A DNA stretch of 15,526 nucleotides from the NCBI RefSeq assembly GCF_009933255.1, contig NZ_MAEI01000021.1, positions 1 to 15,526 of the forward strand, read 5' to 3'. Shown here piece by piece: positions 1-7,224 of this stretch. Position numbers and translations under genes: made by a program. The stretch is from Enterococcus diestrammenae. Its GTDB lineage: Bacteria; Bacillota; Bacilli; Lactobacillales; Enterococcaceae. Under the pieces are notes generated by a model that saw only the letters and a list, made by a program, of their open reading frames with translations, ran no database searches and was not told the DNA's origin. Numbering within the stretch: the first letter of the stretch is position 1; each line of letters starts with the position of its first letter.

Positions 1-3
1 CAT
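1..3 (-). CDS. Start codon of the next tail gene (partial)
   Basis: After the Dit stop codon the minus strand reads GTGGTGATG at the window edge, with AGGTGG as possible ribosome binding site overlapping the stop. The ATG at 3-1 is probably the first codon of the tail-associated lysin or tail endopeptidase gene usual at this position; nothing else of it is visible. Confidence 0.4.
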
Positions 4-9
4 CACCAC

Positions 10-840
10 CTACTTATACATAAAACGGAAATCCCACGCTGTTTTGATACGAGAAGCGTTGGAGATTTCAATTTTATTTTCGCCAGGAACCAAACTGATC
101 AAACCGTGATTTGTATCAATCCCACAGTGGATACCATTTTTTAGAGGATAGACACCATCAAGCGTTAATGTCTCGCCGCTGACGGAATTGAGCGAACCGC
201 GGTAGATAAATCGCTCACCCGTGGTTGCATTGAACACTGTGAGATTGCCGTCTGACATTCCTTCAATTTTGATTTTCAGGTAATTTTCTCGCGGATCAAT
301 CGTGAAATCGCCGGCATTGAAAATCGTAAAGCGACTGGTCTGATGAGTGTATTCATAGTCTTCTGAAACCAAACCTTGCGAGAATTGCCAGCTTTCATCT
401 AGGCTGAAATTGGAAAGTGTGGAAGCGATAGATTCCGAATGTCCGGAATCAACACTAAGTTCGGCAGACACCTTTAAAATAAAGGAGGCGGATCGCTCAA
501 TATCAAACGCAGATACCGAAACTTTAAATCGTTTTCCCGGCTCTTTTGAATAGAAAAAGTAAAATTCCGACTCTTTGAAAAACAAGCGCCGTAATTCTAT
601 TTCTGCCAATACCGAATCGTCTAAACCGGATGTATACACACGAAAATTAAACATGATCCCAAAGGCATCCATGTTGCTATTTACGAGACGGCGACCGTTT
701 GATCCGGAAAATTGTGTGTAGCTGTTGTTCGGGACTGGCCCTTCAAGCTTGATGTCAGTGTATTTAATGTTGTAGCGCTCTGCTAGATCAATAACTTCGT
801 TGCTAAACCCCAATTTTACAACTACTCCCGAGCTACTCAT
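10..840 (-). CDS. Distal tail protein (Dit / Sipho_tail family)
   Basis: This 276-residue protein follows the tape measure gene directly (stop TAG then ATG), the position of the distal tail protein that forms the hub between tail tube and baseplate or tip. The N-terminal half includes SYTQFSGSNGRRLVNSNMDAF and RVYTSGLDDSVLAEIELRRL, as expected for the ring domain. The C-terminal half is a beta-sandwich with FTIFNAGDFTIDPRENYLKI and LISLVPGENKIEISNASRIK, the galectin-like domain pattern of Dit proteins. Length is normal for the family. No additional carbohydrate-binding insertion is obvious. A conserved-looking end, TAWDFRFMYK, precedes the next gene by 6 nt. Confidence 0.85.
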   Translation of the reverse strand: MSSSGVVVKLGFSNEVIDLAERYNIKYTDIKLEGPVPNNSYTQFSGSNGRRLVNSNMDAFGIMFNFRVYTSGLDDSVLAEIELRRLFFKESEFYFFYSKEPGKRFKVSVSAFDIERSASFILKVSAELSVDSGHSESIASTLSNFSLDESWQFSQGLVSEDYEYTHQTSRFTIFNAGDFTIDPRENYLKIKIEGMSDGNLTVFNATTGERFIYRGSLNSVSGETLTLDGVYPLKNGIHCGIDTNHGLISLVPGENKIEISNASRIKTAWDFRFMYK

Positions 841-2919
841 CTACACACCACTGCCTTTCGTATAAAATTTTCTTTTCAAGACTGCCCCGTTTGTTTGATC
901 GACGCTGTTACCGATCATTTGACCGTCCAAGATTGATTGGACGACTAGTGGACGTTGCTGAATAGCGTCTATAATCTGTTTAAAATCAGACCCAGTGTTG
1001 GTGTTATACGTGTTGTTGATAACTTGGCTTGTCATCGCATAACCACTAACAGCCCCAGACAGTACCCGCTCTGCTTTGATATTTGGCAGAACCGCATCAA
1101 CCGCGCCCTCCATCGCTACTTGAGGATATTTCGCATTTTTATCAATCCCGATTTCCCAACCGAGCATCATATTTTTCCCGATCATGTCACGCATCCAACG
1201 GGATGGCGAATGAATACCTAAAGCACCGGTAATTTTATCTTTGATACCGCTGGCAATGGACGAAATCTTATTAGCGACTGCTCCGGCGAGAGAACCGATG
1301 CCATTTATCAAGCCTTGGATGATATTTCTTCCGATATCGTAAAGGTTGATTTCACGCAATGAGTTAAAGGTGTTTTTTACAGCGTTGATAGCATTTTGAA
1401 CACCTTGTTTTAGGCTGTTCCAAGCGTTATTAGCGCCATTAATCAAGCCGTTAATAATATTCAAAACTCCGCTTTTTAGCCCGTTCCAAGCGGACGTTGC
1501 TGTTGATTTAATGCCACTCCACAAGCTAGACAAGAAAGACCTAAATCCATTCCACAAACTTTTCGCTCCGTTAATACAACCGTTAATCAATGACTTAATA
1601 CCGTTTGTAATGCCATTCCACGCAGATATCGCAGCAGATTTAATGCCACTCCATAAAGCGGACATAAACGCTTTAAGCCCGTTCCAAGCGGATTTAGCCC
1701 AGCTAACAAGCGTTGAAATGATACTTTTAACGCCATTTGATAAGGCGTTCCATAAATTAATTGCGGTACTTTTAATAAATTTCCAAACGGCGGATAAAAC
1801 ACTGCTAAGATTTTGAAATTGCGCTTTTACATATCCCACAATCACAGAAACGACACCAACGAAATAAGTTCTAATGCCATTCCAAATCATAGAAACTGCA
1901 CTTTGGATATTCGCCCAAATTTGAGATAGATGGTCTGCCATGCCAGAAAAATCACCTGTCACTAAATCAACAATCATCAAAACTGGCGTCAGGATGATGT
2001 TTTTAATCAATTCCCAGGCGCCCATTGCAATCATTTGAATGCCTTCCCAAATCGTTGATAGACCAGTGCTAATGCCATTCCAGACGTTCATGAACATGTC
2101 AATAAACGGTTGTACCACAATCATGATTGCTTGCGTGATAACCGTCCAGGCGGCTGAAACACTAGTAGTAATCTGCGCCCACAACTCCGTAAACCACGTT
2201 GTAATCCCAGACCAAGCGCTCTTAATTCCCTCAACAGCGATTGAAACACCTTCTGCAATGCTTTGCCAAAGGTCGGAGAAGAAATCTTTAACTGCTTGCC
2301 AACCAGAAGTGATGCCTTCTTTTGCAGTGTTAAACGCATTTTGAATGCCTTCAATCGCACCAGAAACTCCATCTTTAATCCCTTCCCATAAATCAGAAAA
2401 GAATTGTTTAACAGATTCCCATGCCGAGACTATGGCGTCTTTGGCGCTAATAAAGAAATCTTTAATAGCGTTCCAAATCTCAATTACTTTGTTTCGAAAT
2501 CCTTCATTTGTTTTCCAAAGATACAAAACTGCTGCAGAAATTGCCGCAATAACTCCGACAATCAAAGTAACTGGACCGCCCACAACCGCTGCAACCGCCA
2601 TGAACCCAGCCTTCACCAAGGCTAAGGCCCCCGCTACCGACTTAACCATGCTAACGATAGTTATTACTGCTTTTACCGCGCTTACAACCTTCATGATTAT
2701 CGCGACAACGCCTGCGATTGCTTTAAATGCCATAAATCCAGCAGCTAAACCAGCAATAGCCGCTCCGAGTGTCTCAAATATACCTTGGTTAGCTTTGACC
2801 CAATCAATCATCTGTTGCAAAGCTGGCACAACATTGTTGATTATTGCCTCGGTAATTGCAGAACTAATCTCCCAGAATTTTGTAACCAACGTGTCCAGAA
2901 TCGGCACGATTGTATTCAC
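841..2919 (-). CDS. Tape measure protein, C-terminal part in the -1 frame
   Basis: About 692 residues continue the tape measure in the -1 frame. A hydrophobic region of roughly 80 residues (around 2775-2515; GAAIAGLAAGFMAF, VVGGPVTLIVGVIAAI) probably inserts in the membrane during DNA ejection. A long Trp-repeat rod follows, with Trp-Asn/Glu-Gly-Ile motifs about every 11 residues. The C-terminal domain contains the tape-measure hallmark GIHSPSRWMRDMIGKNM near residue 590 of this part. The frame remains open upstream to an ATG at 3000, but no ribosome binding site precedes it and the first 27 residues are unlike a phage protein, so independent initiation is unlikely. It ends directly before the distal tail ATG. 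Length of the rod sets tail length in this family. Confidence 0.88.
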   Translation of the reverse strand: MNTIVPILDTLVTKFWEISSAITEAIINNVVPALQQMIDWVKANQGIFETLGAAIAGLAAGFMAFKAIAGVVAIIMKVVSAVKAVITIVSMVKSVAGALALVKAGFMAVAAVVGGPVTLIVGVIAAISAAVLYLWKTNEGFRNKVIEIWNAIKDFFISAKDAIVSAWESVKQFFSDLWEGIKDGVSGAIEGIQNAFNTAKEGITSGWQAVKDFFSDLWQSIAEGVSIAVEGIKSAWSGITTWFTELWAQITTSVSAAWTVITQAIMIVVQPFIDMFMNVWNGISTGLSTIWEGIQMIAMGAWELIKNIILTPVLMIVDLVTGDFSGMADHLSQIWANIQSAVSMIWNGIRTYFVGVVSVIVGYVKAQFQNLSSVLSAVWKFIKSTAINLWNALSNGVKSIISTLVSWAKSAWNGLKAFMSALWSGIKSAAISAWNGITNGIKSLINGCINGAKSLWNGFRSFLSSLWSGIKSTATSAWNGLKSGVLNIINGLINGANNAWNSLKQGVQNAINAVKNTFNSLREINLYDIGRNIIQGLINGIGSLAGAVANKISSIASGIKDKITGALGIHSPSRWMRDMIGKNMMLGWEIGIDKNAKYPQVAMEGAVDAVLPNIKAERVLSGAVSGYAMTSQVINNTYNTNTGSDFKQIIDAIQQRPLVVQSILDGQMIGNSVDQTNGAVLKRKFYTKGSGV
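1429..1692 (-). repeat. Two tandem 44-residue repeats in the tape measure rod
   Basis: Two adjacent units of 132 nt (about 1692-1561 and 1560-1429) encode repeats that begin SAWNGLKAFMSALWSGIKSA and SLWNGFRSFLSSLWSGIKST and end with the INGxINGA pattern. A partial third copy (NAWNSLKQ) follows. Within each unit, Trp recurs at 11-residue spacing, as usual in tape measures; the similarity is also visible in the DNA. Confidence 0.75.
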
Positions 2920-2925
2920 AAACCC
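2890..2925 (-). other. Candidate -1 frameshift site inside the tape measure gene
   Basis: Zero-frame codons ATG GGT TTG TGA contain the XXXYYYZ heptamer G GGT TTG (2925-2919) immediately followed by the stop. Ten nt further, CGUGCC can pair with GGaCACG (2908-2890, one bulged A) as a possible stimulator. The same sequence would also result from losing one G from TTGGTG. Confidence 0.45.
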
Positions 2926-4109
2926 ATCAAAATAGGCTTTATAACATCCAAAGCCAAAGGGATTGCATATTGAAGAACATCGCCAATAGTGATTGCCCAT
3001 CCAGAAAGAATACCGGCAACCTTTGTCAAAATTGGCTGTATTTGAGATACGAGATTTTGAAAGCTATCGACAAATCCACCTAAGCGGTCTTTGACCTGTA
3101 AAACGAGATTTTGCACTTGTAGGCTGACCCATTTAAAGGTCCACTCCATCCACGAAAATACGCCACTAGCTTGTTTAAGATTGTTGAAAGCACCCATTAC
3201 CATATCGATGGCTGGTAAAATTTTATCCATCGACGAAACAATAGCAGTAAATGCTTTATCGATCATGCCGGATAAAACCGTAATGTTTTCGCCTATTGAT
3301 TTTCCTGTTAATTTTTTTGCGATTTCATCAAACTTACCGAGGATATTAGCTAATCCACGAACAACTGCTGTTTTCATGTTCGCCATACCGGTTCCAATCC
3401 CGGCAGTAGCATCTTTCGCAATTTGTTGGAGGGACTTAAGCCCACCCCCGCCTTCTTCATTTAACTTAATCAGCGCATCTTGAAAGGATTCAACGGAGAT
3501 CGTTCCTTCGGATAGTCCAGCTTTCATCTCGCCTGTGGTCATGCCCATTTGTTTTGCTAATGCATTTAAAGCGGGACCTAGCCCACTATCAATCATGGAG
3601 TTCCATGTTTCGGCATCGACTTTTCCGTTTGAGAATGCTTGAGAAAGCTGAACTACCGCATTTTCGACTTGTTCGGTGCTTCCGCCAAAGCCTAGAATCC
3701 CATTATTTAAAGCCGAGAATACTTTTTGAGACTTGTCCAGGTCACCAGTGGAAGAAGCAAGTAACTGAACGGACTTAACAGCTCCGTCCAATGGAGTTGG
3801 CAATCCTTGAATGCTTGCTTTCAGGTTCTCCATGGTTTTCTTTGTGTCCTCAGCAGAAAAGCCCATGTTAGCGAAAACACGGTCAGCATTGTTTAAGGTA
3901 TCCAACCGTTTGATAGCACCGTCCATGGAACTTTTTAAAACACCAATAGCGGCACCAGCAACTTTTACCAATCCAAAAGCAGTAGCCATCTGCTTAATAC
4001 CACCGCCAGCCTTGGAGGCCTTGCTTTCCAGTTGGTCTAGGTCGCCATTTAGGACTTTGACATCTTTTCCGTCAACATCAACGGATATAACGACACGTCC
4101 ATCACTCAT
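2916..4109 (-). CDS. Tape measure protein, N-terminal reading frame
   Basis: This 397-residue ORF begins MSDGRVVISVDVDGKDVKVL and contains the tape-measure N-terminal domain (about residues 60-240): SVQLLASSTGDLDKSQKVFS, FGGSTEQVENAVVQLSQAFS and ETWNSMIDSGLGPALNALAK. It has a good GAGGTGGA ribosome binding site and overlaps the gp15 gene by ATGA. It stops at 2916 after MGL, while the rest of the protein continues in the -1 frame. Joined at GGGTTTG (2925-2919), the sequence reads KPILMGLVNTIVPILD and gives about 1089 residues. The stop is either a programmed frameshift signal, a real inactivating deletion of one G, or a sequencing/assembly error; the sequence alone cannot decide. Confidence 0.9.
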   Translation of the reverse strand: MSDGRVVISVDVDGKDVKVLNGDLDQLESKASKAGGGIKQMATAFGLVKVAGAAIGVLKSSMDGAIKRLDTLNNADRVFANMGFSAEDTKKTMENLKASIQGLPTPLDGAVKSVQLLASSTGDLDKSQKVFSALNNGILGFGGSTEQVENAVVQLSQAFSNGKVDAETWNSMIDSGLGPALNALAKQMGMTTGEMKAGLSEGTISVESFQDALIKLNEEGGGGLKSLQQIAKDATAGIGTGMANMKTAVVRGLANILGKFDEIAKKLTGKSIGENITVLSGMIDKAFTAIVSSMDKILPAIDMVMGAFNNLKQASGVFSWMEWTFKWVSLQVQNLVLQVKDRLGGFVDSFQNLVSQIQPILTKVAGILSGWAITIGDVLQYAIPLALDVIKPILMGL

Positions 4110-4696
4110 TCTTCCACCTCGCTTTCTTCATCTGGCAATTTGTAAACCTCTTGAAGTTCTCGCATTTGAGACTCTTCATTGTCGGATTTACTCGGTTTTT
4201 TCCATAAACGAATAGACACCACTTGCCTGAACTTCGTATCTTCCGGAAGTCCTGCGAGTAGCGCCTGAAATTTGAACCAATGTAATTTTCCTTGTTCCTC
4301 TAATAAATCAATACCGTAAGCTTGCATAAAGCTAGAATAGATATACTCCGCATCATATTTGAGAGAGTAACTACTTTCCTTGTCTTTCTGAAACTCTGGC
4401 GGTAATGGTTTGCCAGCTAAATCTTTCTTTATTTCTGGCTCTTTGCCTTGGTTGACATAGATTTTAAACACATCAAGAAAGATGTCGTTTAAATGTTGAA
4501 ACGGATACGCCTGAATTAGATCGGTATCTTTGCCAAACAACATTTTAATGCCGAGAACAACACGATAGTTTGTAGCAAGTGTTTTATCCCGCGTCATATC
4601 AATCAGCTTAAGGATATTGTCAAAAGAGGCGTTAACCGGGTACTCCACACCGTCAATCTCGTATACATCATTTAGCTTGTAATAAAGGCTGAACAT
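4106..4696 (-). CDS. Bacteriophage Gp15-like tail protein (second chaperone position)
   Basis: This 196-residue protein (MFSLYYKLNDVYEIDGVEYP...) matches the Gp15 family of Gram-positive phages. It has an N-terminal VNASFDNILKLIDM segment, FGKDTDLIQAYPFQHLNDIF, DAEYIYSSFMQAYGIDLLE and LHWFKFQALLAGLPEDTKF, and a charged C terminus. The family occupies the gpT/second-chaperone position immediately upstream of the tape measure gene. Its stop TGA overlaps the tape measure start (ATGA), which implies translational coupling. A GGGGTG ribosome binding site lies 6 nt before its ATG. Confidence 0.88.
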   Translation of the reverse strand: MFSLYYKLNDVYEIDGVEYPVNASFDNILKLIDMTRDKTLATNYRVVLGIKMLFGKDTDLIQAYPFQHLNDIFLDVFKIYVNQGKEPEIKKDLAGKPLPPEFQKDKESSYSLKYDAEYIYSSFMQAYGIDLLEEQGKLHWFKFQALLAGLPEDTKFRQVVSIRLWKKPSKSDNEESQMRELQEVYKLPDEESEVEE

Positions 4697-4709
4697 CAGC
4701 GTTCACCCC

Positions 4710-5084
4710 TTATCCTAAATATTTGGATTCGACTGCTTTCAGGTCTTCTTCCTCAAATTCTTCTTTGATACCAATCATGATTTGGTAAAGGTATTTTGCC
4801 ACAATATCAAAAGACGGATTGACTTCATACATTTTTTCAAACGATCCTTCGCCCAACAATTCATCAGTCGTTTCTTTTAAAAACGCCACGCCTTCATCAA
4901 GAGTGATTTCGTCTTCTTTTTTAGCAGTCAAAGTTTTCATTTTTTTGTCTAATTCTTCAAAAGATTTCATGAGACGTTTCTTGTTTTCGTCCGTACGGTC
5001 AAAATGGAGGGTGAAAAGCACTTTTCCCTTTTCATCCTCAAACGGAATATCAATGGTATTCGTGACTAATTTAATTGCTCTCAT
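4710..5084 (-). CDS. Tail assembly chaperone-type protein
   Basis: This 124-residue acidic, helical protein (MRAIKLVTNTIDIPFEDEKG..., FEELDKKMKTLTAKK, MIGIKEEFEEEDLKAVE) sits between the tail tube and the Gp15-like gene, the place of the first tail assembly chaperone (gpG-like) in siphophages. Such proteins coat the tape measure before tube polymerisation. A clear TAGGAGG precedes the ATG. I looked for the G/GT-type frameshift joining it to the next gene: the downstream reading frame is closed by a TGA just before its ATG, so a fusion is not supported. Confidence 0.78.
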   Translation of the reverse strand: MRAIKLVTNTIDIPFEDEKGKVLFTLHFDRTDENKKRLMKSFEELDKKMKTLTAKKEDEITLDEGVAFLKETTDELLGEGSFEKMYEVNPSFDIVAKYLYQIMIGIKEEFEEEDLKAVESKYLG

Positions 5085-5106
5085 GTGCGTTCCTCCTAAT
5101 TTTTAC

Positions 5107-5133
5107 AAAAAAAGAGAGAGCCTAAGCTCCCTC
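5107..5133 (-). terminator. Intrinsic terminator after the tail tube gene
   Basis: On the minus strand GAGGGAGC pairs with GCUCUCUC (8 bp, one G-U) around UUAG, followed by seven U residues. The stop codon of the frameshifted tube product lies at the loop. It would reduce read-through into the chaperone and tape measure genes, whose products are needed in far fewer copies. Confidence 0.9.
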
Positions 5134-5187
5134 TTCTGTTTCTCCTTTTCCGCCTTCTTCTGGCGGGTCAGGAGTTACGCTTTTGGG
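5122..5187 (-). other. Predicted programmed -1 frameshift extension of the tail tube protein
   Basis: In the zero frame the codons are ACC CCA AAA GCG TAA, so the heptamer at 5187-5181 is a canonical C CCA AAA. A -1 slip reads on as SVTPDPPEEGGKGETEEGA and stops at 5122, giving 164 instead of 146 residues. A CCGCC/GGCGG hairpin (5166-5150, loop AGAAGAA) lies 14 nt downstream and could stimulate slipping, though the spacer is longer than usual. The extension is acidic and Pro/Gly-rich. Listeria phage PSA is known to make long and short tail and capsid proteins by 3'-end frameshifting, which supports the idea by analogy. Confidence 0.6.
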
Positions 5188-5615
5188 GTCTTTTCAGGCA
5201 CCCGGTCGTGTTGAATTGTAAAAGAGATTTCTTCTTTGGTATTGGAATCGCCACCGGAGATTTTGACATCTAGCAAACGGGCAACACCTTCATAAGTCGT
5301 GCCGTCGGTATCAATCCATTTGTGCCAGATTTTCCGCCCGTCACCTGTCGCATATCGCTTAGTATTAACCAACGCTTGTGCCTCGTCTTCAAAATCGACA
5401 TAGCCTTCTGGCGTCCATTTAACTTGCACGCCGGTAATATCAGTGGTATCAATACCGGTGTAGTCGTTGTAATCTTCGGTCTTGTCCTCGGTATCGTTTC
5501 CCATGGTGGTGATACCAGAAGCAAGCCACAAATAACCAGCTTCATCTGGTTTCGTTTCATCGTCCGTCCAAGGTGCAATATAGTGTTTGCGTTCGCTATT
5601 TAATTTTTGTGCCAT
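5175..5615 (-). CDS. Major tail (tube) protein, zero-frame form
   Basis: This 146-residue protein begins MAQKLNSERKHYIAPWTDDE and has alternating beta segments typical of TP901-1-type tail tube proteins: GYLWLASGITTMGND, DTTDITGVQVKWTPEGYVDFED and GVARLLDVKISGGDSNTKEE, then ISFTIQHDRVPEKTPKA at the end. The strong ribosome binding site AAGGAGGAG and the terminator immediately downstream fit a highly expressed subunit. The zero-frame stop (5175-5177) follows a slippery CCCAAAA heptamer by one codon, and a -1 shift there adds 19 residues (see separate entries). Identification as tube protein rests on position, between tail terminator and chaperones, and beta-rich composition. Confidence 0.88.
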   Translation of the reverse strand: MAQKLNSERKHYIAPWTDDETKPDEAGYLWLASGITTMGNDTEDKTEDYNDYTGIDTTDITGVQVKWTPEGYVDFEDEAQALVNTKRYATGDGRKIWHKWIDTDGTTYEGVARLLDVKISGGDSNTKEEISFTIQHDRVPEKTPKA

Positions 5616-6013
5616 TTAGCTTTCTCCTCCTTCGTTGTCACGTTAACTTGGAAAGTCAACATAAAAACGAGCCAGCCAGACTCGTCCAATTTGGCGATAT
5701 AAGGCTTGCTCGTTACTTCGATTTGATTAAATTGATAACTACCATCTGCGCTTGGCACATTCTCCAAAACGTCGAGATAGTCTTGTACTTGCCATAAAAC
5801 AGTTTCTAAAAGATTTCCGTCTTTACTACTCATTGCAATCTCAAGATTGATATTGGCATCTTTTGCACCGTCCATATAACTCTGAGATACTTTGCTTCCA
5901 GCTAACGGATAAATCACCAATGATTCTTTTCCAGCCATTAGCACGCCTTTCGTGAGCTTTACAGGCAATTCTAGTGTATTGACGGAATCTTTTATACGGT
6001 CGATTAAATCCAT
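5600..6013 (-). CDS. Tail terminator-like protein (Minor_capsid_3-like)
   Basis: This 137-residue protein (MDLIDRIKDSVNTLELPVKL...) matches in layout the minor capsid 3 family, which corresponds to tail terminator proteins capping the tail tube. Notable parts are GKESLVIYPLAGSKVSQSYMD, a helical QVQDYLDVLENV segment and a C-terminal strand WLVFMLTFQVNVT. Its start overlaps the preceding stop (TAATG), and its end overlaps the tail tube gene by 16 nt, with the tube gene's strong GGAGGAG site lying inside it. Confidence 0.82.
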   Translation of the reverse strand: MDLIDRIKDSVNTLELPVKLTKGVLMAGKESLVIYPLAGSKVSQSYMDGAKDANINLEIAMSSKDGNLLETVLWQVQDYLDVLENVPSADGSYQFNQIEVTSKPYIAKLDESGWLVFMLTFQVNVTTKEEKAKWHKN

Positions 6014-6336
6014 TAGAGACCCATTCCTTTCTCAAAAGCTTTAACCCACTCGCTCATGAACATACTTGACGCTTTCAAATCCCACCTACTGCCAGTTCCT
6101 GGCGTGGAATAATTGTAAGCTTGAACATAAAACTGACGTGCGGCATAAGGCGTTTGATAAATGATTTCTTTGGCATCGCTAGACAAATACACCGATTGCC
6201 TCAAGGTTCCGTCCTTTCTGGGTACAAACGGGTCCATATCCGCCATCATTTGATTTCCCAAAGCAAACCGCCCATTTTCAAAAGCTTGTTCACTGACTTT
6301 AGCCCGCACACCAGCTATATCTACTTTAATGCCCAT
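6013..6336 (-). CDS. Neck protein (Minor_capsid_2 / HK97 gp10-like)
   Basis: This 107-residue protein begins MGIKVDIAGVRAKV. It contains NQMMADMDPFVPRKDGTLRQSV, YQTPYAARQFY and GSRWDLKASSMFMSEW, the hallmark pattern of minor capsid protein 2 and related HK97 gp10-like neck proteins, which sit between head closure and tail terminator. I chose the ATG at 6336, which overlaps the upstream stop (TGATG). An in-frame ATG at 6357 adds seven residues and cannot be excluded because neither has a strong ribosome binding site. Confidence 0.84.
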   Translation of the reverse strand: MGIKVDIAGVRAKVSEQAFENGRFALGNQMMADMDPFVPRKDGTLRQSVYLSSDAKEIIYQTPYAARQFYVQAYNYSTPGTGSRWDLKASSMFMSEWVKAFEKGMGL

Positions 6337-6677
6337 CAGACTACCACCAGCTCCCATGAATAAATCTGATCAACGAAAGGTTCCTTGAAAAACGGCGCGC
6401 TCGTGATGATATGCTCTACTCCATCAAAAATGAGTAGGTCTTGCTCCTTAAAAGTGGGTAACGGGTCGGTTAAACCGTTGTAGCAAAATACCTTTGCGCT
6501 GCCGATCAGCACTTTTCCACTTAGTGAGGCTTGATACTGCGGGCTACGGTCGATTTTTACAAAAGAGATTTCTTTCTCTTCGCCATAAATTGGCTTATTG
6601 TAATCCCCTTCGCCTTCAAACGACTTCCACACCATGGAATCGACTAACATTTCTTTCGGTGGCTTAGGCGCTAACAT
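6336..6677 (-). CDS. Head closure-type protein (Minor_capsid_1-like)
   Basis: This 113-residue protein is beta-rich, with strands FVKIDRSPQYQ, KVLIGSAKVFCY and HIITSAPFFKEPF, and it ends SWELVVV. That pattern fits the putative minor capsid protein 1 family, which corresponds in position to head-closure (stopper) proteins of siphophages. It overlaps the preceding gene by 7 nt and is followed by TGATG, where the next gene starts, so these neck genes are translated as a coupled chain. Confidence 0.8.
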   Translation of the reverse strand: MLAPKPPKEMLVDSMVWKSFEGEGDYNKPIYGEEKEISFVKIDRSPQYQASLSGKVLIGSAKVFCYNGLTDPLPTFKEQDLLIFDGVEHIITSAPFFKEPFVDQIYSWELVVV

Positions 6678-7081
6678 CGGTCAACACCTCGATACAAAAG
6701 GCCGGTTCCTGATAAATAGATATACAGGTCCTCAGCCTCTAAATTCTTGCTCTCGGCTTGTCCACCGCTACCATATCGAGAACCATTAGAAATGCTAGTT
6801 GAGCCAATGCCGACGCTTTGAGGGGCCTTGTTAATCCCCTCAAACGTATCTGCCCCAACCTCCTGAAAATAGCAAATCTGGCTACATAGAGCGAGTTTGA
6901 AACGGTTTGCTCGGAAAAGGAACGGATCTGTTTCGATATCATGAAACTGGTAGAAATTACTCGTTACCGAATCCAAGACAGCAGAAGCCTTCGTAAGCCA
7001 TTTATCGAATGATTCTTTCGGAAATGTCTCCTCGTCTTTGCCGGTCAGAGCCTTGAACTCGTCATAGGTTAGATAGGCCAT
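6671..7081 (-). CDS. Head-tail connector / adaptor protein (gp6/gp15-like)
   Basis: This 136-residue protein begins MAYLTYDEFKALTGK. It has an alpha-helical body (FDKWLTKASAVLDSVTSNFY, RFKLALCSQICYFQEVGA) and a C-terminal GSTSISNG...YLSGTGLLYRGV segment. This is the usual pattern of the head-completion proteins that form a ring under the portal (HK97 gp6 / SPP1 gp15 group). The position as first gene after the capsid block supports this. The start at 7081 has GGAGG with proper spacing; the longer reading from 7099 begins inside the attenuator T-run. Its end overlaps the next start by 7 nt. Confidence 0.85.
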   Translation of the reverse strand: MAYLTYDEFKALTGKDEETFPKESFDKWLTKASAVLDSVTSNFYQFHDIETDPFLFRANRFKLALCSQICYFQEVGADTFEGINKAPQSVGIGSTSISNGSRYGSGGQAESKNLEAEDLYIYLSGTGLLYRGVDRC

Positions 7082-7097
7082 AGTCTTCCCTCCAATC

Positions 7098-7120
7098 AAA
7101 AAGGAGACTATTTAGCCTCC
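7098..7120 (-). terminator. Weak terminator or attenuator after the capsid/basic-protein genes
   Basis: On the minus strand GGAGGC pairs with GUCUCC (6 bp) around UAAAUA and is followed by UUUUU. An alternative longer register pairs AAAAAGGAG with CUCCUUUUU (7128-7120 with 7106-7098). The stop codon of the 38-residue ORF lies in the loop. It would lower transcription of the connector genes relative to the capsid gene. Confidence 0.55.
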
Positions 7121-7224
7121 TCCTTTTTAGCTTTAGGTTTTCGCTTCGGCGTTGATTTTGGTGCCGGTGCTACCTCTTTCGGCTTTTGATAGCCAGTCAA
7201 GTGCCGGCTTAACAGCCGACCCAT
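7108..7224 (-). CDS. Tiny basic protein translationally coupled to the capsid gene
   Basis: This 38-residue ORF starts with the ATG in the capsid stop (TAATG) and ends at 7108. It encodes [20 protein letters not shown] followed by a Pro/Lys-rich tail (TPKRKPKAKKEEAK). GGAG 4 nt before the ATG, inside the last capsid codons, can serve as ribosome binding site, and coupling by termination-reinitiation is likely. Net charge is strongly positive, so nucleic-acid or capsid binding is possible. It is too short to place in a family. It may alternatively be a relic of the C-terminal basic extension or head-decoration gene found after the capsid gene in related phages. Confidence 0.6.
   Translation of the reverse strand: MGRLLSRHLTGYQKPKEVAPAPKSTPKRKPKAKKEEAK

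Noticed and set aside
2345..2935. A 196-residue plus-strand ORF opposite the tape measure gene
   Set aside because: It is the antisense shadow of a long repetitive Ala/Ile-rich coding region; it has no ribosome binding site and alignment with the tape measure frame explains its openness.
4680..4725. G/GT-type frameshift joining the two tail chaperone genes
   Set aside because: The second gene's frame is closed by TGA three codons before its ATG, and it has its own ribosome binding site, so the genes are separate.
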